Assembly (NCBI GenBank): GCA_029718625.1 | Contig: CM056379.1 | Span: forward strand, 62,895,626-62,959,625 | From: Synaphobranchus kaupii | Taxonomy: Eukaryota; Chordata; Actinopteri; Anguilliformes; Synaphobranchidae | Direction: 5' to 3' | DNA length: 64,000 nt | In this document: in pieces, positions 10,928 to 22,800 of the stretch | How the letters are laid out: every line of letters starts with the position of its first letter | Position numbering within the stretch: position 1 is the stretch's first letter | Made by a program: the position numbers and the translations under genes | Notes under the pieces: generated by a model | The model's database searches: none | Seen by the model: the letters and a program-made list of their open reading frames with translations, nothing else | Told to the model about the DNA's origin: nothing

Positions 10928-11153
10928 CTGATTGAATGGAATCTGTTAAAACCATTCACAGTGCTGCCGGTTCTGTTCTAAGTGCAACCCTATTTGGTGG
11001 GTGTTGCTGCTGCCCTCACCGCCATACCCATGCTTGCTCGCGTGGATTGGCGGGAGGGCTTTTTGAACAGAACCATTCCGCCAAACCTAAAATGTATTGT
11101 TTTAAGAATGTCAATAAAGCTTTTACTTGAACAACAGTGGTCCTGACTGAACT
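10212..11153 (+). mobile_element. Solo A-x-B repeat unit of the Ngaro-like family
   Basis: This is about 0.94 kb, similar along its full length to the reverse complement of 13812-14747 but visibly more diverged. It begins CGAGCGTAGTGTTAG after AAT and ends GGTCCTGACTGA before ACT. The first part has a TATTTAA promoter-like box (about 10328). A (TA)n microsatellite lies at about 10892-10925 and a polyadenylation-like AATAAA near 11112. It sits just upstream of the polymerase ATG (11157). It is a solo terminal repeat or a non-autonomous relative of the element in the polymerase gene. Confidence 0.65.
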
Positions 11154-12507
11154 AGAGATGTCCCAAAGAAGTGTAGATAATAACCTGCATGGACTTCCAG
11201 AAGTCAACCAAAATGGTGGCGTGATTAATAACGCAGACATTCAGGTGATACGCAGGCCAGCATTCAACAGTACAGAAATTTGGCTCCGGTTTAACTTTGC
11301 ATCTTTGTACGATGTTGATAACTACACAGGGTTTTATCTACTGGCTAAAGGTTGTGAGCTGTCGAACCCCAGCGATGCCGTACAGTTAGAATTAAGGGGT
11401 GATTCTCTGTCTCAGGATGTAACTGTACAGCTAAACGATGATGATAAATAGAATAGAGTTTTTTTGAGCACGATTGAGAAGTTGGTTCAAAGCCATTTTG
11501 ATATCCTTTGGCCCACATTATTCAGAACCCTAATGGTGGTGGACACCGGCGAAAATTATCCACATAGCTTTTTGCGAATGATTTCACTCTTGAGACAAGA
11601 CATTTAATTGTTAGCTACAACAGCGGCAACAACCTCTATTTGCAATGTGTTTGATACATCTTTTAAATCCGACATCCACAATGTGTGAAACTGAAAGAAA
11701 GGCTGAAAATTTGCAACGTTCTGTAGGCTTGGGTGTTTAGGATAAGGTCAGTTTTTCCGACATTCAAATGTTTGAGAGGTTTTTAAACATCAAGATAGAT
11801 GTATGGTCACACAGCTCAAATAACGGCGTCTTAAACAAGTTTCAAACAAGCAACACACCACACTCAAAAACTCTGTTTCTCTACCTCGATGGTTTTCACT
11901 ATTATGGTATCAAATCATTGACAGGTTTCTTAGGCAATCAATATGTTTGTACATTTTGTTACACGCCGTACACCTCGAAACATAGCCACTCCTGCTTACA
12001 TTATTGTAACGTCTGTTTTTGCTCTGAATGTTTTACACATCATTCAACAACGATAAGGTGTAAGGATTTTAAGCGATTCTGTCGGTCGAGGTTTTGCTAT
12101 GACAAGCATAAAGTTTTGAAACGGCAGGAGTCTAGCAATAAAATGCTCAGTTCATGTGATACTCAAGTTCTGTGACAAATGTGCACGAACATATGTTGTA
12201 AGTAGCCGCACATCTAAAACACACACATTTAGTCTAAAGCTCAGCACAGCCTATAAGGCGGTATTGACCCCTGAAGTCGAGCATGTGTGTTACATACAAC
12301 CTGTGAAAATGTTATGTTTTTATGATTTTGAGTGTCGGCAGGACACATTGCGAATTTCATATGTTGCATGGATTTTAATGGCGAGCATTGGACTGCAGAG
12401 GGTGATGGTTGCGTACAGGCTTTTTTTAACAGGTATCGAACACCAAAGTACAAGGGCTGTACATTCATTGCATATAATTCGAAGGGTTACGACGGGTACC
12501 TGCTGAT

Positions 12508-13596
12508 GCTGATGATGATCTGGAATGACGTCACGTGGCACTGTAATGGCGACATGTAGTCCAGCTGTCTCTCGTGTTTGTGTCTGTTAATTTGAATGAA
12601 TTTGTTGTGTCTGGCTTTTGTCTTTTGTTTTTTTCATGCGCTGTGTGTCTGTTGTGGGACGGGGAAGTGGGCTGGAGATTGTTCAGGGCACTCACGCTGC
12701 TTGTTTTGATAATATTAACAAATTGTACAGTACCAGTCAAAAGTTTGGACACGCCTACTCATAGAAGGTTTTTTTCTGTTATTTTTACTGTTTTCCACAT
12801 TTTGGAATAGTAAAGACATCAAAACTATGAGATAACACAAATTAAATTATGCAAAAACCAAAAAAGGGTTAAACAAATAAAAAAAGTCTTATATTTTAGA
12901 AGTGATCCATCCATATCTACTGCATATCTGGCAGCAGAGTGATGGTTTAGGGCTTGTTTGATACGTCAGACCCTTGATGACTTACTTACTACTTCTATGA
13001 GTAGGTGTGTCCACCTTTTGACTGGTACTGTATATTCGGGATAATTGTGTTTGTGGTCGTCACCATGGAGACGCATTCACAACATATGCTTGGGAATGTC
13101 CGTTGGATCTGCAGCTACAAAGTTTACCATCATTCTTCACCGGAGTTGAAGATGTTGGGACTCGGGACTGATCTAGGACTGCAGGCAATCTTCAAAAGGC
13201 CACCAGAGAAAAGAAAGGAGAAGATAATGCGGGGGAGGAGTGAGTCGACGACTGGGAAGGCTGACGCAGTTCGGTGCTCCATTTTTGACAGTGTACAGAG
13301 ATCACAACACTGCATGTATGGAGTCATGGAGGCGGAGTTTGTGTTGGACTGCTTGATAACACTGGACATCTCGGGACAGCTATTTTTAATCTTGACGTTT
13401 GGCTGTAGGCTATTACACTTTAATTCACTTAATTAGTTTGATTATTGCAATGATGATATTGAATGTCTTTGGTTGATATGTTTGTGTGTTGTGGGTCTGC
13501 CCACCACTGTCTATGTCTTTTTTGTTGTTGCTGGGGCTACAACTGAAGTTCCTTTGCGGGAAAATAAAAGTTATTCTATTCTATTCTGTTCTATGC
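12508..13596 (+). mobile_element. Non-LTR retroposon (LINE 5'/3' UTR-like) with TTCTA tail, inserted in polB
   Basis: It interrupts the polymerase frame exactly between GYDGYLLM and QYLVKQGVTP. The right end is a LINE-like tail, CCTTTGCGGGAAAATAAAAG followed by repeated TTCTA. No long ORF is present, so it is a non-autonomous or 5'-truncated copy whose clade I cannot name. A Tc1-type MITE (12728-13030) sits inside it. Confidence 0.6.
12728..13030. mobile_element. Tc1-type MITE, 303 bp, TA target duplication
   Basis: The left end CAGTACCAGTCAAAAGTTTG and the right end CTTTTGACTGGTACTG are inverted copies, and TA flanks both sides (12726-12727 and 13031-13032). The inverted repeat extends through the CTACTCATAGAAG / CTTCTATGAGTAG block. 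The sequence matches the widespread salmonid-type Tc1 terminus. No transposase is present. Confidence 0.85.
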
Positions 13597-13811
13597 AGTA
13601 TTTGGTTAAGCAAGGTGTGACGCCAAACATCATAGTGCAAGGCAGCAAGCTCATGTGTATTACAGATGAGGCTTTTAAACAGAGGTATATTGATTCACTC
13701 TGTTTCCTGACTATGAAGCTGAGTGCCATGCCTGGCGCTCTAGGTTTTGACAATGTAAAAAAAGGGCATTTTCCCCATTTCTGGAATAAAATTGAGAACC
13801 AGAATTATATT

Positions 13812-14747
13812 TCAGTCAGGCCACTGTTGTTCAAATAACTTTATTGACATTATGAAACAATACATTTTAGGTTTGGCGGTATGGTTCTGTTCACCAAGCC
13901 CTCCCGCCCATCCACGCGAGCAAGCATGGGTATGGCGGCGAGGGCAGCTGCACAACCCCCATTAGGGTTACGCTAGAACAGAACCGTAGCACTGAGAATG
14001 ATTTTGACAGATTCCATTCAGTCAGTTATATATATATATATATATATACGTATATATATATAAATGGCACTTTTAAGTGTCATTATCACAACAATTTACA
14101 AGGAACCGGGCCTGAAACCCCGTAGAGCATGCCTAAGGCGACGGTGGCAAGGAAAAACTCCCTGCTATTAGCAGGAAGAACCTTGGGCAGAACCTGACTT
14201 TGAGGGGGAAGTCCATCCGCCGCTGACTGGCACCGGTTACTAAATGCTGATTACAGAATAGAAATTTGTAGACCGAACATATGAAAATGTCAATGTATAA
14301 GGAGCCGGTGAGGAAGACTGATTGAAGCCCGGCAGGTGCATCATAGCTGGGTACATGCATGGAGCTGGAGCTGACCGTCTGCTTCTGGAGAACGATGTTT
14401 GTTGATCTATAGCTACCGCTCCGGCGGATGCCGAAGCGGGAAGGAGAGAGGAAAAGAAATCAGTAGGCACTCGAAAAATGTTAGTGATTCATGCAGGAGC
14501 GATATAGGCTAGGTGTATGTGCGCAATGGGAAACTGAAGAGGATGGAGCTGGGGTGGAGGGGGGGGGTTTTGTGTGCAGCGGGTGTGCTGACAGGGGATC
14601 CACCATGGTAGGGCGAGGCGGTTAAATAGACCGCCTTGTTATGTGAATGGACTGATGGGTGAATCGTCACTACTCAGCTGAGCTGTCAGCTGATTAACTA
14701 TGGCCGGGTTTCACTCTTGTGACCTGCCTGAACTGACGCTATGCTCG
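13812..14747 (-). repeat. A2-spacer-B2 terminal block of the Ngaro-like element
   Basis: B2 (13812-13959) matches B1 (14751-14898) with one visible difference. A2 (14563-14747) matches A1 (27002-27183) with one substitution and a one-base indel visible. The spacer holds a (TA)n tract at about 14028-14060. On the minus strand a TATTTAA box lies near 14625 and an AATAAA just before the B end, as expected of promoter and polyadenylation functions in a terminal repeat. Confidence 0.7.
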
Positions 14748-14750
14748 ATT

Positions 14751-14898
14751 TCAGTCAGGCCACTGTTGTTCAAATAACTTTAGTGACATTATGAAACAAT
14801 ACATTTTAGGTTTGGCGGTATGGTTCTGTTCACCAAGCCCTCCCGCCCATCCACGCGAGCAAGCATGGGTATGGCGGCGAGGGCAGCTGCACAACCCC
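14751..14898 (-). repeat. B1 split direct repeat
   Basis: The 148 bp are essentially identical to 13812-13959. It is separated from A2 by the ATT trinucleotide and borders the internal tandem-repeat region. Confidence 0.7.
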
Positions 14899-16680
14899 AA
14901 AAACAACCATACGCCAAGTGCTGCCAGCATGTGCACGCGTGATGACCGTGCAACGACCCCTCGCCTCGGAGGAAGCCGATCTGTCCATCAGCTCAAGGAT
15001 CCCCCAATACCACAACGATCAATGTCATGTGCACTAACGCCTGTTGGACTCCCCCGTGCGCCAGACGGAGTGCGGACCAACCCCATGAAATCCATGTGTA
15101 GTGATGAAGAACAATGTGTGACCTTCTGGCTACCGATGAAGCCATACTGTCCTTCAGCACAAGGTCCTTCTAACGTAACATGGATCAGTGGCTATGTGCA
15201 CCAACGCCCGTTGGACTCCCCTGTGCCAGATGCAGTGCAAAATAACCCCAGGAAGTTCTACGTGTAGTGATAAAGAACGATGTGTGACCTCTGGCTACCG
15301 ATGAAGCCATGCTGTCCTTCAGCACGAGGCCCTCTAACGTTACATGGATCAGTGGTTATGTGTGCCAACGCTTATTGGACTCCCCTGTGTGCCAGATGTA
15401 GTGTAAACTAACCCCAAGAAGTTTATGTGTAGTGATAAAGAACAATGTGTGACCTTCCAGCTACCGATGAAGCCATCCTGTCCTTCAGCTCGAGGCCTTT
15501 TAAACGTTACATGGATCAGTAGCTATGTGTACCAACGCATGTTGGACTTCCCCTGGGAGCCAGACATTGGATTACCCAGGGAAATTCTATGTGTAGTGGT
15601 GAATAACAATGTGTGACCTTTCAGCTACCGATGTAGCCATCCTGTCCTTCGACCCAAGGCCCCTTTACATTTACATGGATCAGTGGCTATGTGTACCAAC
15701 GCCTGTTGGACTTCCATGGGAGCAAAACTAATCAGGGGAGTTCTAAGTGTAGTGATAGAAATTGTGTGACCTACCGCTCTCGGTCCTTCAAAATTACGTG
15801 GATCAGTGGCTATGTGTACCAACGCCTGTTGGACTTCCATGGGAGCAAAACTAATCAGGGGAGTTATATGTGTAGTGATGAAAAACTATGTGTGACCTTC
15901 CAGCTCTCGGTCTTCTAACATTACGTGGATCATTGGCTATGTGTACCAACGCCTGTTGGACTTCCGTGGGAGCAAACTAATCAGGGTGTTCTATGTGTAG
16001 TGATGGAGAACTATGTGAGACCTTTTGGCTACGGATGAAGCCTGACATGCCTATGGGAGAAGCTCTTCATCCCTTCAGGTCACTGCCAATTAATATCGTA
16101 CCAACGCCTGTTGGTCTTCTCCCTAACGGTCATGGAGGATGCTGTGCGTAACATTGGTTTCATGGCGCCCGTATGCCTAGGGCCATTCTAACTACTGAAG
16201 TTGTATTTGTAGTATATGTATATGTACCAACCACCTAAAAGCTATGTGTGACCTTTCGGCTACGGATGAAGCCGGCATGCTTATGGGGAGAAGCTCTTCG
16301 TCCCTCAGGTCAATGCCAATTAATACCATACCAACGCCTGTTGGTCTTCTCCCTGACGTCAGGGAGGATGCTGTGCGTACATTGGCTTCATGGCGCCCGT
16401 ATGCCTAGGGCCATTCTAACTACTGAAGTTGTATTTGTAGTATATGTATATGTACCAACCACCTAAAAGTTATGTGTGACCTTTCGGCTACGGATGAAGC
16501 CGGCATGCTTATGGGGAGAAGCTCTTCATCCCTCAGGTCAATGCCAATTAATACCATACCAACGCCTGTTGGTCTTCTCCCTGACGTCAGGGAGGATGCT
16601 GTGCGTAACATTGGCTTCATGGCGCCCGTATGCCTAGGGCCATTCTAACTACTGAAGTTGTATTTGTAGTATATGCAAGA
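14899..16680. repeat. Internal tandem-repeat array (units about 125, 165 and 230 bp)
   Basis: The block TGTGTAGTGATGAAGAACAA recurs in variants at about 15093, 15258, 15424, 15590, 15746, 15869 and 15994, so the period falls from about 165 to about 125 bp. Then three units of about 230 bp start near 16019, 16251 and 16480, each with GGCTACGGATGAAGCC and ACCAACGCCTGTTGGTCTTC. CCAACGCCTGTTGG is itself an inverted repeat and is present in nearly every unit. No ORF of significance occurs. The array occupies the place downstream of RNase H where a recombinase ORF is expected. Confidence 0.75.
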
Positions 16681-16740
16681 ACAGCGCGAAGCGTGAATTT
16701 TTCATAACGCAAGTCCAAATCCAATTATGCATAACGCAAT

Positions 16741-17000
16741 CCAGTCCAGGCGTCTACTAGCCTATTGATGAAAGGGACAGACGAGCATCCTTTGTTAATG
16801 ATGTTGACGGTGGCTTGGTTGTCGCAATAGGCCAAAATTTGTTTCCTTGGCCAGCTGTTTCCCGTAGGATGCAAGCAACGATGATTGGGTATAGTTCGAG
16901 CAAAGCTATAAATTGAATATTGCGAGGCAGAGTTTGCAGCTCTTTAGGCCATGTTTCTGCAACCATAGTATTATAAAACCCCCAAAAGCAATAGAAAGCG
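16741..17000 (-). pseudogene. DIRS/Ngaro-like RNase H fragment
   Basis: On the minus strand one frame reads LPRNIQFIALLELYPIIVAC. After a frameshift a second reads ILAYCDNQATVNIINKGCSS and continues VPFINRLVDAW. ALLELYPIIVA and CDNQATV are the Glu and Asp motifs of the RNase H domain that follows the RT in DIRS and Ngaro elements. It lies in the same orientation as the RT at 24.2-25.1 kb and is separated from it by the hAT at 17159-24073. Confidence 0.75.
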
Positions 17001-17150
17001 CTGTGTCGGTAAAGAATTTAAAAGTAGCTGATGTTTCGACGTAGTCGTTATGAAAACGGGATGTCGTTTAGAGATGGGCATTCCGGCTCTTTCCAGTGAG
17101 TCAGATCATTTGCTCAGCTCACCACTAGAGTCGGCTCTTCATTCAGTAGC
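17001..17150. other. Short segment between RNase H remnant and hAT
   Basis: It contains GAGCCGACTC-type and AGAGCCGGAATG inverted motifs that resemble termini of small fish hAT MITEs. No gene is seen. Confidence 0.3.
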
Positions 17151-17559
17151 ATTTCCGGCAAGGCTCGAGACTAACACCGTCCCGTCGTCCTGGGGACGAT
17201 AAAATATGTATTTGGGACGAACAGAAATCCTCCCCGTGACGCAGTCGGGACGAAGGGGATTTTTTTTCCCACTTGGAAAATGTCAACTGAGCCGACTGTC
17301 AGTGCGCATATCACTGTCACTGGCAAACGTGCGCGTCTTCTGAGCGCTCCCTTAGTTAACAGTGACACGAGACCACTGCACGAAACCCGCGAAAATATCA
17401 GAATGTTTAATAAAAGTTACCGTGGTACTGGCCATCCTCTCAGTCAAGGGAGCACTCGCAAACATGCTGCGCTATTTGAAGAGGATGAACACAGACGAAG
17501 ATGGAGAACATCCAAAGATTGACCAACTGCGTCCAACCATAGTATAACCCCCGAGTCTA

Positions 17560-19800
17560 AGGTAAGGACACATTTAAATCAGAGGTGTAATGTTAGTATA
17601 TTGGACTTGTATACAGTAACTTAGTCAGCTGCTAGTTAGCGTTCTTCTAGATTGACAGCGGGCTGCTTGCTAGCTAACGTTAGCCCTGTGTAGGGAGGTC
17701 AAACCCGCTTTCGTGATTTTTCAGAAAACATATTTTGCCAGCTTATTTTTCATGTATATTGTCCTAAATGCTACAATATAATCAAATAACAATATATAAA
17801 TCGCTAGCTTGTCAGAAAAAGGACATTTGTTCGCTTTAAAATTATTTTTTAAAAGCCCGTTTCACTTCCGTGTAATCACTCTCGTTGGACGGAAACACAT
17901 CATCATCTGTGCTGCTTTTAGGATACCGTTATCCTTATTTTTTCAACAACAAGAACCGATATTTTGTGGTATTCGTACAGGAAAACGAATATACTCTACA
18001 CATTTACTCACATATATTGTTATGGCGTGTTGTATTTAATTAAATATGTACTCCCAAAACGCCATACTTGCCAAACGTCTCAGTTTCAAACTTGGCGGGT
18101 CCTGCGGCTTCAGAATTCCACTGTATTCGCAACAGTAACATTGATTAGCCTACTTAATGCGTCTGGGTCTGACCCATGTTCCCTTTTCATGTTAATTTTA
18201 AAAAACACCCATTCGCAATATTAAAATGCTTTATACCATACTGTAGATGAGATTTTGACGAAGATCTACATGTAAAAATGTTGTTGTTCATATGGAGTTT
18301 ACCGGCGATATGGTCCAGAGAAAAACATAGCAGCTAGCGACTTTAGCTGGCACTGGTTATCAGAATTCTCAGTTTTTGGATTCGGAATCTATAAGGTGCA
18401 TGTTCCCTTTTCATGTTAATTAAAAAAAACACCCATTCGCAATATTAAAATGCTTTATACCATACTGTAGACGAGATTTTGATGAAGATCTACATGTAAA
18501 AATGTCGTTGTTCATCTGGAGTTTACTGACCTAGCCACATCAGAAAACATTTCAAAGCGCCTCTTTGCCAGCATATCTTGGACCAATCGGATTTGAACAA
18601 TCGGCATGATGTCAAGACAGGGGTTGGCCACAATTTTAATAACATTTCATTTCACTATTACAAAATCCCTCTGGGGTTATTTTGAATAAGGTGGTGAGCG
18701 CCTTATTTTTTTGGTGCCATTTTGCTTCTGAAGTGGCTGTAGAATTCTAAGTCCCGCAGGACGTGCGGCACATGTAACGTTTTCAGGACACCTAAATAGA
18801 CGAAAGTATCGATAAACACCTAAAACATTTTCACAGTGAGTTTTTCTTGTAATAAAATGTGTATTAACGACTTCAATGTGGTTGGATGTTTTATAATGAC
18901 CCCATTGATTTCGGTACAGCGTTAAGTATAGGCATAAATGCTCGTAAACAGAGTCAAATTAGCATAATAATGTCTGGCTTCTAAAGTAAAAAAATAACAT
19001 TGTTGAAGTGTAAGTACACTTCTGAAACAAATGAATAGCTTCATCTACTCTCGTTTAGTAGATTTCCTTGTTAAATGACATGTTGAAATGAGCCCAGACG
19101 TCAATTTTGTTTTTTGTTTTGTGTGTGGAATGCCCATTGTGATTATATTGCGGGCAGAACGTTCGACCTCGGCGTGTGTGAAAAAACGGTGTTAGCACTA
19201 ACTCCGTGCTGAGTGCGAGCAACCCACAATAATTAGCAAGGCAACCAGCAAAATGTAAGCTACATTTAGGCTATTTCAATATATTATTTTTGTTAATTAG
19301 TCTGATTGGTTGATTCCGTGATGTTTTGGTTCATATTAGTAAAATTTTAGATTCATGCCATAGCCGGTGTCAAGCAAATATTTTCCCGGGGCTTCACCGG
19401 CAAATGCTTCACCGCTGCACGGCAGTCACCAGAGCATTCAAAACTGCATACACTGTATCAGTTCACCAGTTGTCTCAATTCAAGCACAAGACAGATACAT
19501 TGTGTTACGTTACACAGCAGTAATAGCTAACAGTTGAGCAGTTGATTTGATTGTGAGCGTGTATCGTTCGCTCAAAGCAGCCGCCCCATGTTAGCTAGCT
19601 GTATCTGTTGTGATATGACTGTGCTGCCACCGAGTGTTGAACATGTTCAGTTTGGAATAAATATGGCTAAATGAACACACTCGTATTCCTTACAGTATCC
19701 ATGAAATTTGACACTTTGACTCCCTTAGATATGTCAGATGATTTCTGTACTTTTCACTACATGTTGTATTAATTCATAAACTATCCTATCAGTCCTTAAA
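17560..19800. other. Interior of the hAT with an internal direct duplication
   Basis: No recognisable gene. A block of about 130 bp at 18176-18306 recurs at 18400-18530 with few changes (CATGTTCCCTTTTCATGTTA, then TTTATACCATACTGTAGA). The remainder is AT-rich with short unsupported ORFs. Confidence 0.6.
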
Positions 19801-19814
19801 TTGGAAATACAGGA

Positions 19815-22800
19815 TTGGTGGTCTTCCTGCTGGGCATTTCTGCCTGACGCACCTCCTCCGGTGCCTTTGGAATGCTGGTATACCTGAACACCTTTGTGGG
19901 CCTAATTGGGTCATCAGCTGGGGACCACCGGTCATTGATGTTTCGCTCCTTTAACCCCAGGACATCGACCGGTGGCGGAGCGATGGCTGGGATTTCTCCC
20001 TGCCAACCCCACTGATGCCCTAGGTGTTACACGGCCCCCAGCTCGTATCCTTCCTCCGCAGCCACAACCAGAAGCTGCCCTTCTCTGCCTCCTCCGCCAG
20101 CTCCTTTGACGCTCTCCGATGGCCAGCTCCTGTGCACCCCAGGTCTCGGAGCAGGCGAGAGGTTGAAGAGCCAACAAAGCCCCTGCACCCAACCTCTACA
20201 GGGCATATGGTGGCTTTCCAGCCCGCCTCCCTGCACTCAGCTGCCAGGTCTGAGTACTTTGCCCGTTTCCTCTCATGCGCAGTTTCCAGCCCCCCCTCCC
20301 ATGGGACAGTGAGCTCCACCAAGAGGACCGTCTTGCTGGCCACGGACCATAGCACCATGTCTGGCCGTAGTGATGTTTCGGCGATCTCCCTGGGGAACTG
20401 CAGCTGCCTTCCAAGGTCGACTTTCATGTTCCACTCACTGCCGGGTGAGAGGAGCCTTCCCATGTTTGATGGGCGGGGGGCATTGATGTTCTCGCCAGCC
20501 CTTGCAAACTGGATGGTGTGTCTTGCTGGGGCAGCTGGCCGGATGTTTGCTTCCCGTCTGCATGACTCGGCCACCTCTGCCAGCTTTTTCAGGACAGCAT
20601 CATGCCGCCATCTGTAGCGACCTTGGGACAGTGCCGTCTTGCAGCCCGACAGGATGTGCTGGAGGCTAGCATTGATGGTGTTGCAGAGGGGGCAGATCTC
20701 TTCAGTGCCGAACCACAGGTGGAGGTTTTGGGGACAAGGTAGGGTGTTGTAAGTAGCTCGGATCAGGAAGCTGATCCTGGCTTGAGGGATCTTCCACAGG
20801 TCGGGCCATGTCATAAGCCTGTCCATGATGCCTTCCCATGATGACCAGCCCCCCTGCCGGCTCTGACGCACCGCTTTGATGGTATAGCGTTCCTGCTCAG
20901 ACCTTGCCACTTCCGTCACCACCATGGCTTTCCTCTCCCGCTTGGAGGCCTTGGACCAGAAGAGGGGGGTCTCGCTCCGGCCAAGACCTGCTCGACCCAC
21001 TTGGACTCTGCCGACCACCTCGCGATGTTTTAGCCTGGCGATTGCCTGGTCGACCTCTTCCTCTGCTTTCCACCTCCTTCCTGTTCGTACTTGGGTGCCC
21101 GCTGCCCTGACCAGGTGGTCGGAGGATTCTCTCAACTCCAAGACCATCCGAGCCTTCTCCTGCTTGTATCCCAAGCTGATGGAGTGCAGCGGCAGTTGGA
21201 GTGTGTTCCGACCAAAGAGGCCCACATCTGAGAGGCATCTTGGCAGTCCCAGCCACTTCCTGATGAAGGAGTTTGCCAACCCGTCCAGCTTGCTTGCCGT
21301 TGAGGAAGGGACCTCACTCATCTTCAGCGGCCACATCACCCGATGGTAGAGTACATGCTGGTAGCACCATACCTTGTACTTGCCCGGGAGCTGGCTCCGA
21401 TGGATCCTGGCCAGGCCATCCGCAAGCTGCTTCCTCACGGCCTCTCCCACCTGCTTGTCAGAGAGCTCTGCTGTGTAGGATCGCCCCAGGCTACGGATGG
21501 GTTGTTTTGACAGCAACGGGATCTCCTCTCCCCCTGCAGTGAAGATGGTGTAGTCGTTTCTGACCCCTTTCCTGAGGGACAGGCTTCGTGACTTGGACGG
21601 TTTGATCTTCATCCTCGCCCAGCCTACAAGCTCGTCCATCCTCTTCAGCAGCCTCGTTGTACATGCTGCTGTCTGGAGGATGGTGGTGACGTCATCCATA
21701 AAGCCTCTCAGCGGTGGTAGCCTTTGACCAGATGGCATTTTCACTCCTCCGGCCATCTTCCTCGCCCCAATGAGGATGATCTCGAAGGCCGCGATGAACA
21801 GGATGGGAGAGATTGAACATCCCATTGCTATGCCCACTTCAAGCTGCTGCCAGCCTGTGGTGAAGTCCTGATGGGCACAGCACATCTGCAAGTCTGCAAA
21901 GTACTTGGCCACCAGGTCTTTGATGCAGTTGGGGGTGTGGAAGAACTCCAAGGCGAAGTTGATCAGTTGATGCGGGACGGACCCGTATGCGTTGGCGAGA
22001 TCCAGCCACACGACATGCAGGTCACTCTTCTCTCTCCTTGCTCTCTGGATTTGCTCCCAAATGACGGCTGAGTGCTCCACGCACCCTGGGAATCCTGGGA
22101 CGCCGGCCTTCTGGCAGCTGGTGTCTATGTAGCTGTTACTTGTGAGGTAGCTGGTCAACCTCTTGGCCATGATGGAAAAGAAGATTTTCCCTTCTACATT
22201 TAATAGCGCGATGCTCCTGAATTGGCTGATCGAGTTGGAGTTCTGCTCCTTCGGAATGAAGACTGTGACAGCTCTCTGCCATTCTGACGGGATGATGTTC
22301 TTTCCCCACGCCACTTTCAGGAGTTTCCACAGGATTTTCCGAACGCCCGGGCAGTACTTGTACAGCTTGTAGGGTACGCCATTGGGGCCAGGAGCTGAGG
22401 CTGCTCTTGCCTTCCGCACCACATTTGCAACCTCGCTGAGTTTGGGGGGAGCCGTGTTGAACGGGATGACTGGAGGGGCTGGGCGAGGAACATAACCTGG
22501 GGATCCCAGCGGGATGGCTTTTGCTGGGTCGCTGTATTGCTCCCTTATATGCTTCTCGAGCTCTGGCTTTGTGATCTCCAGTTTCCCACTCCTCTTGTCC
22601 TCCAGCAGTTGTTTTGCGTGCTTGAAGGGGTTCTTGAAGAAGTTGCTCCTCTCTTTCTCCTTCCTCCTCCTGCGCTGGCGAATCCGCTCTGCCCTCCTCA
22701 GGTTGGAGAGGCTCTTCCTCACCTCCTCCCACAGTGGCTTCAAGCCCTCTTTCTCCTCCTGGCTTGCCTTCCTCCACTGCTTTCGGAGCTGGCGCCGCCT

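Larger units (their letters stand above)
2..12812. other. Placeholder not used
   Basis: This entry carries no annotation and should be ignored; it was left to avoid implying a feature inside the Tc1 MITE. Confidence 0.

Noticed and set aside
12728..13030. An annotation row starting at 12812 and ending at 2 in the feature list
   Set aside because: It is an empty row with zero confidence and has no biological meaning; disregard it.
13812..14747. Conventional solo LTR for the A-x-B block
   Set aside because: There are no TG...CA ends and no 4-6 bp duplication; the ATT junction pattern fits a tyrosine-recombinase element better.
14899..16680. CRISPR-like repeat array
   Set aside because: Units are 125-230 bp, imperfect and without short identical repeats and unique spacers, and the setting is eukaryotic.
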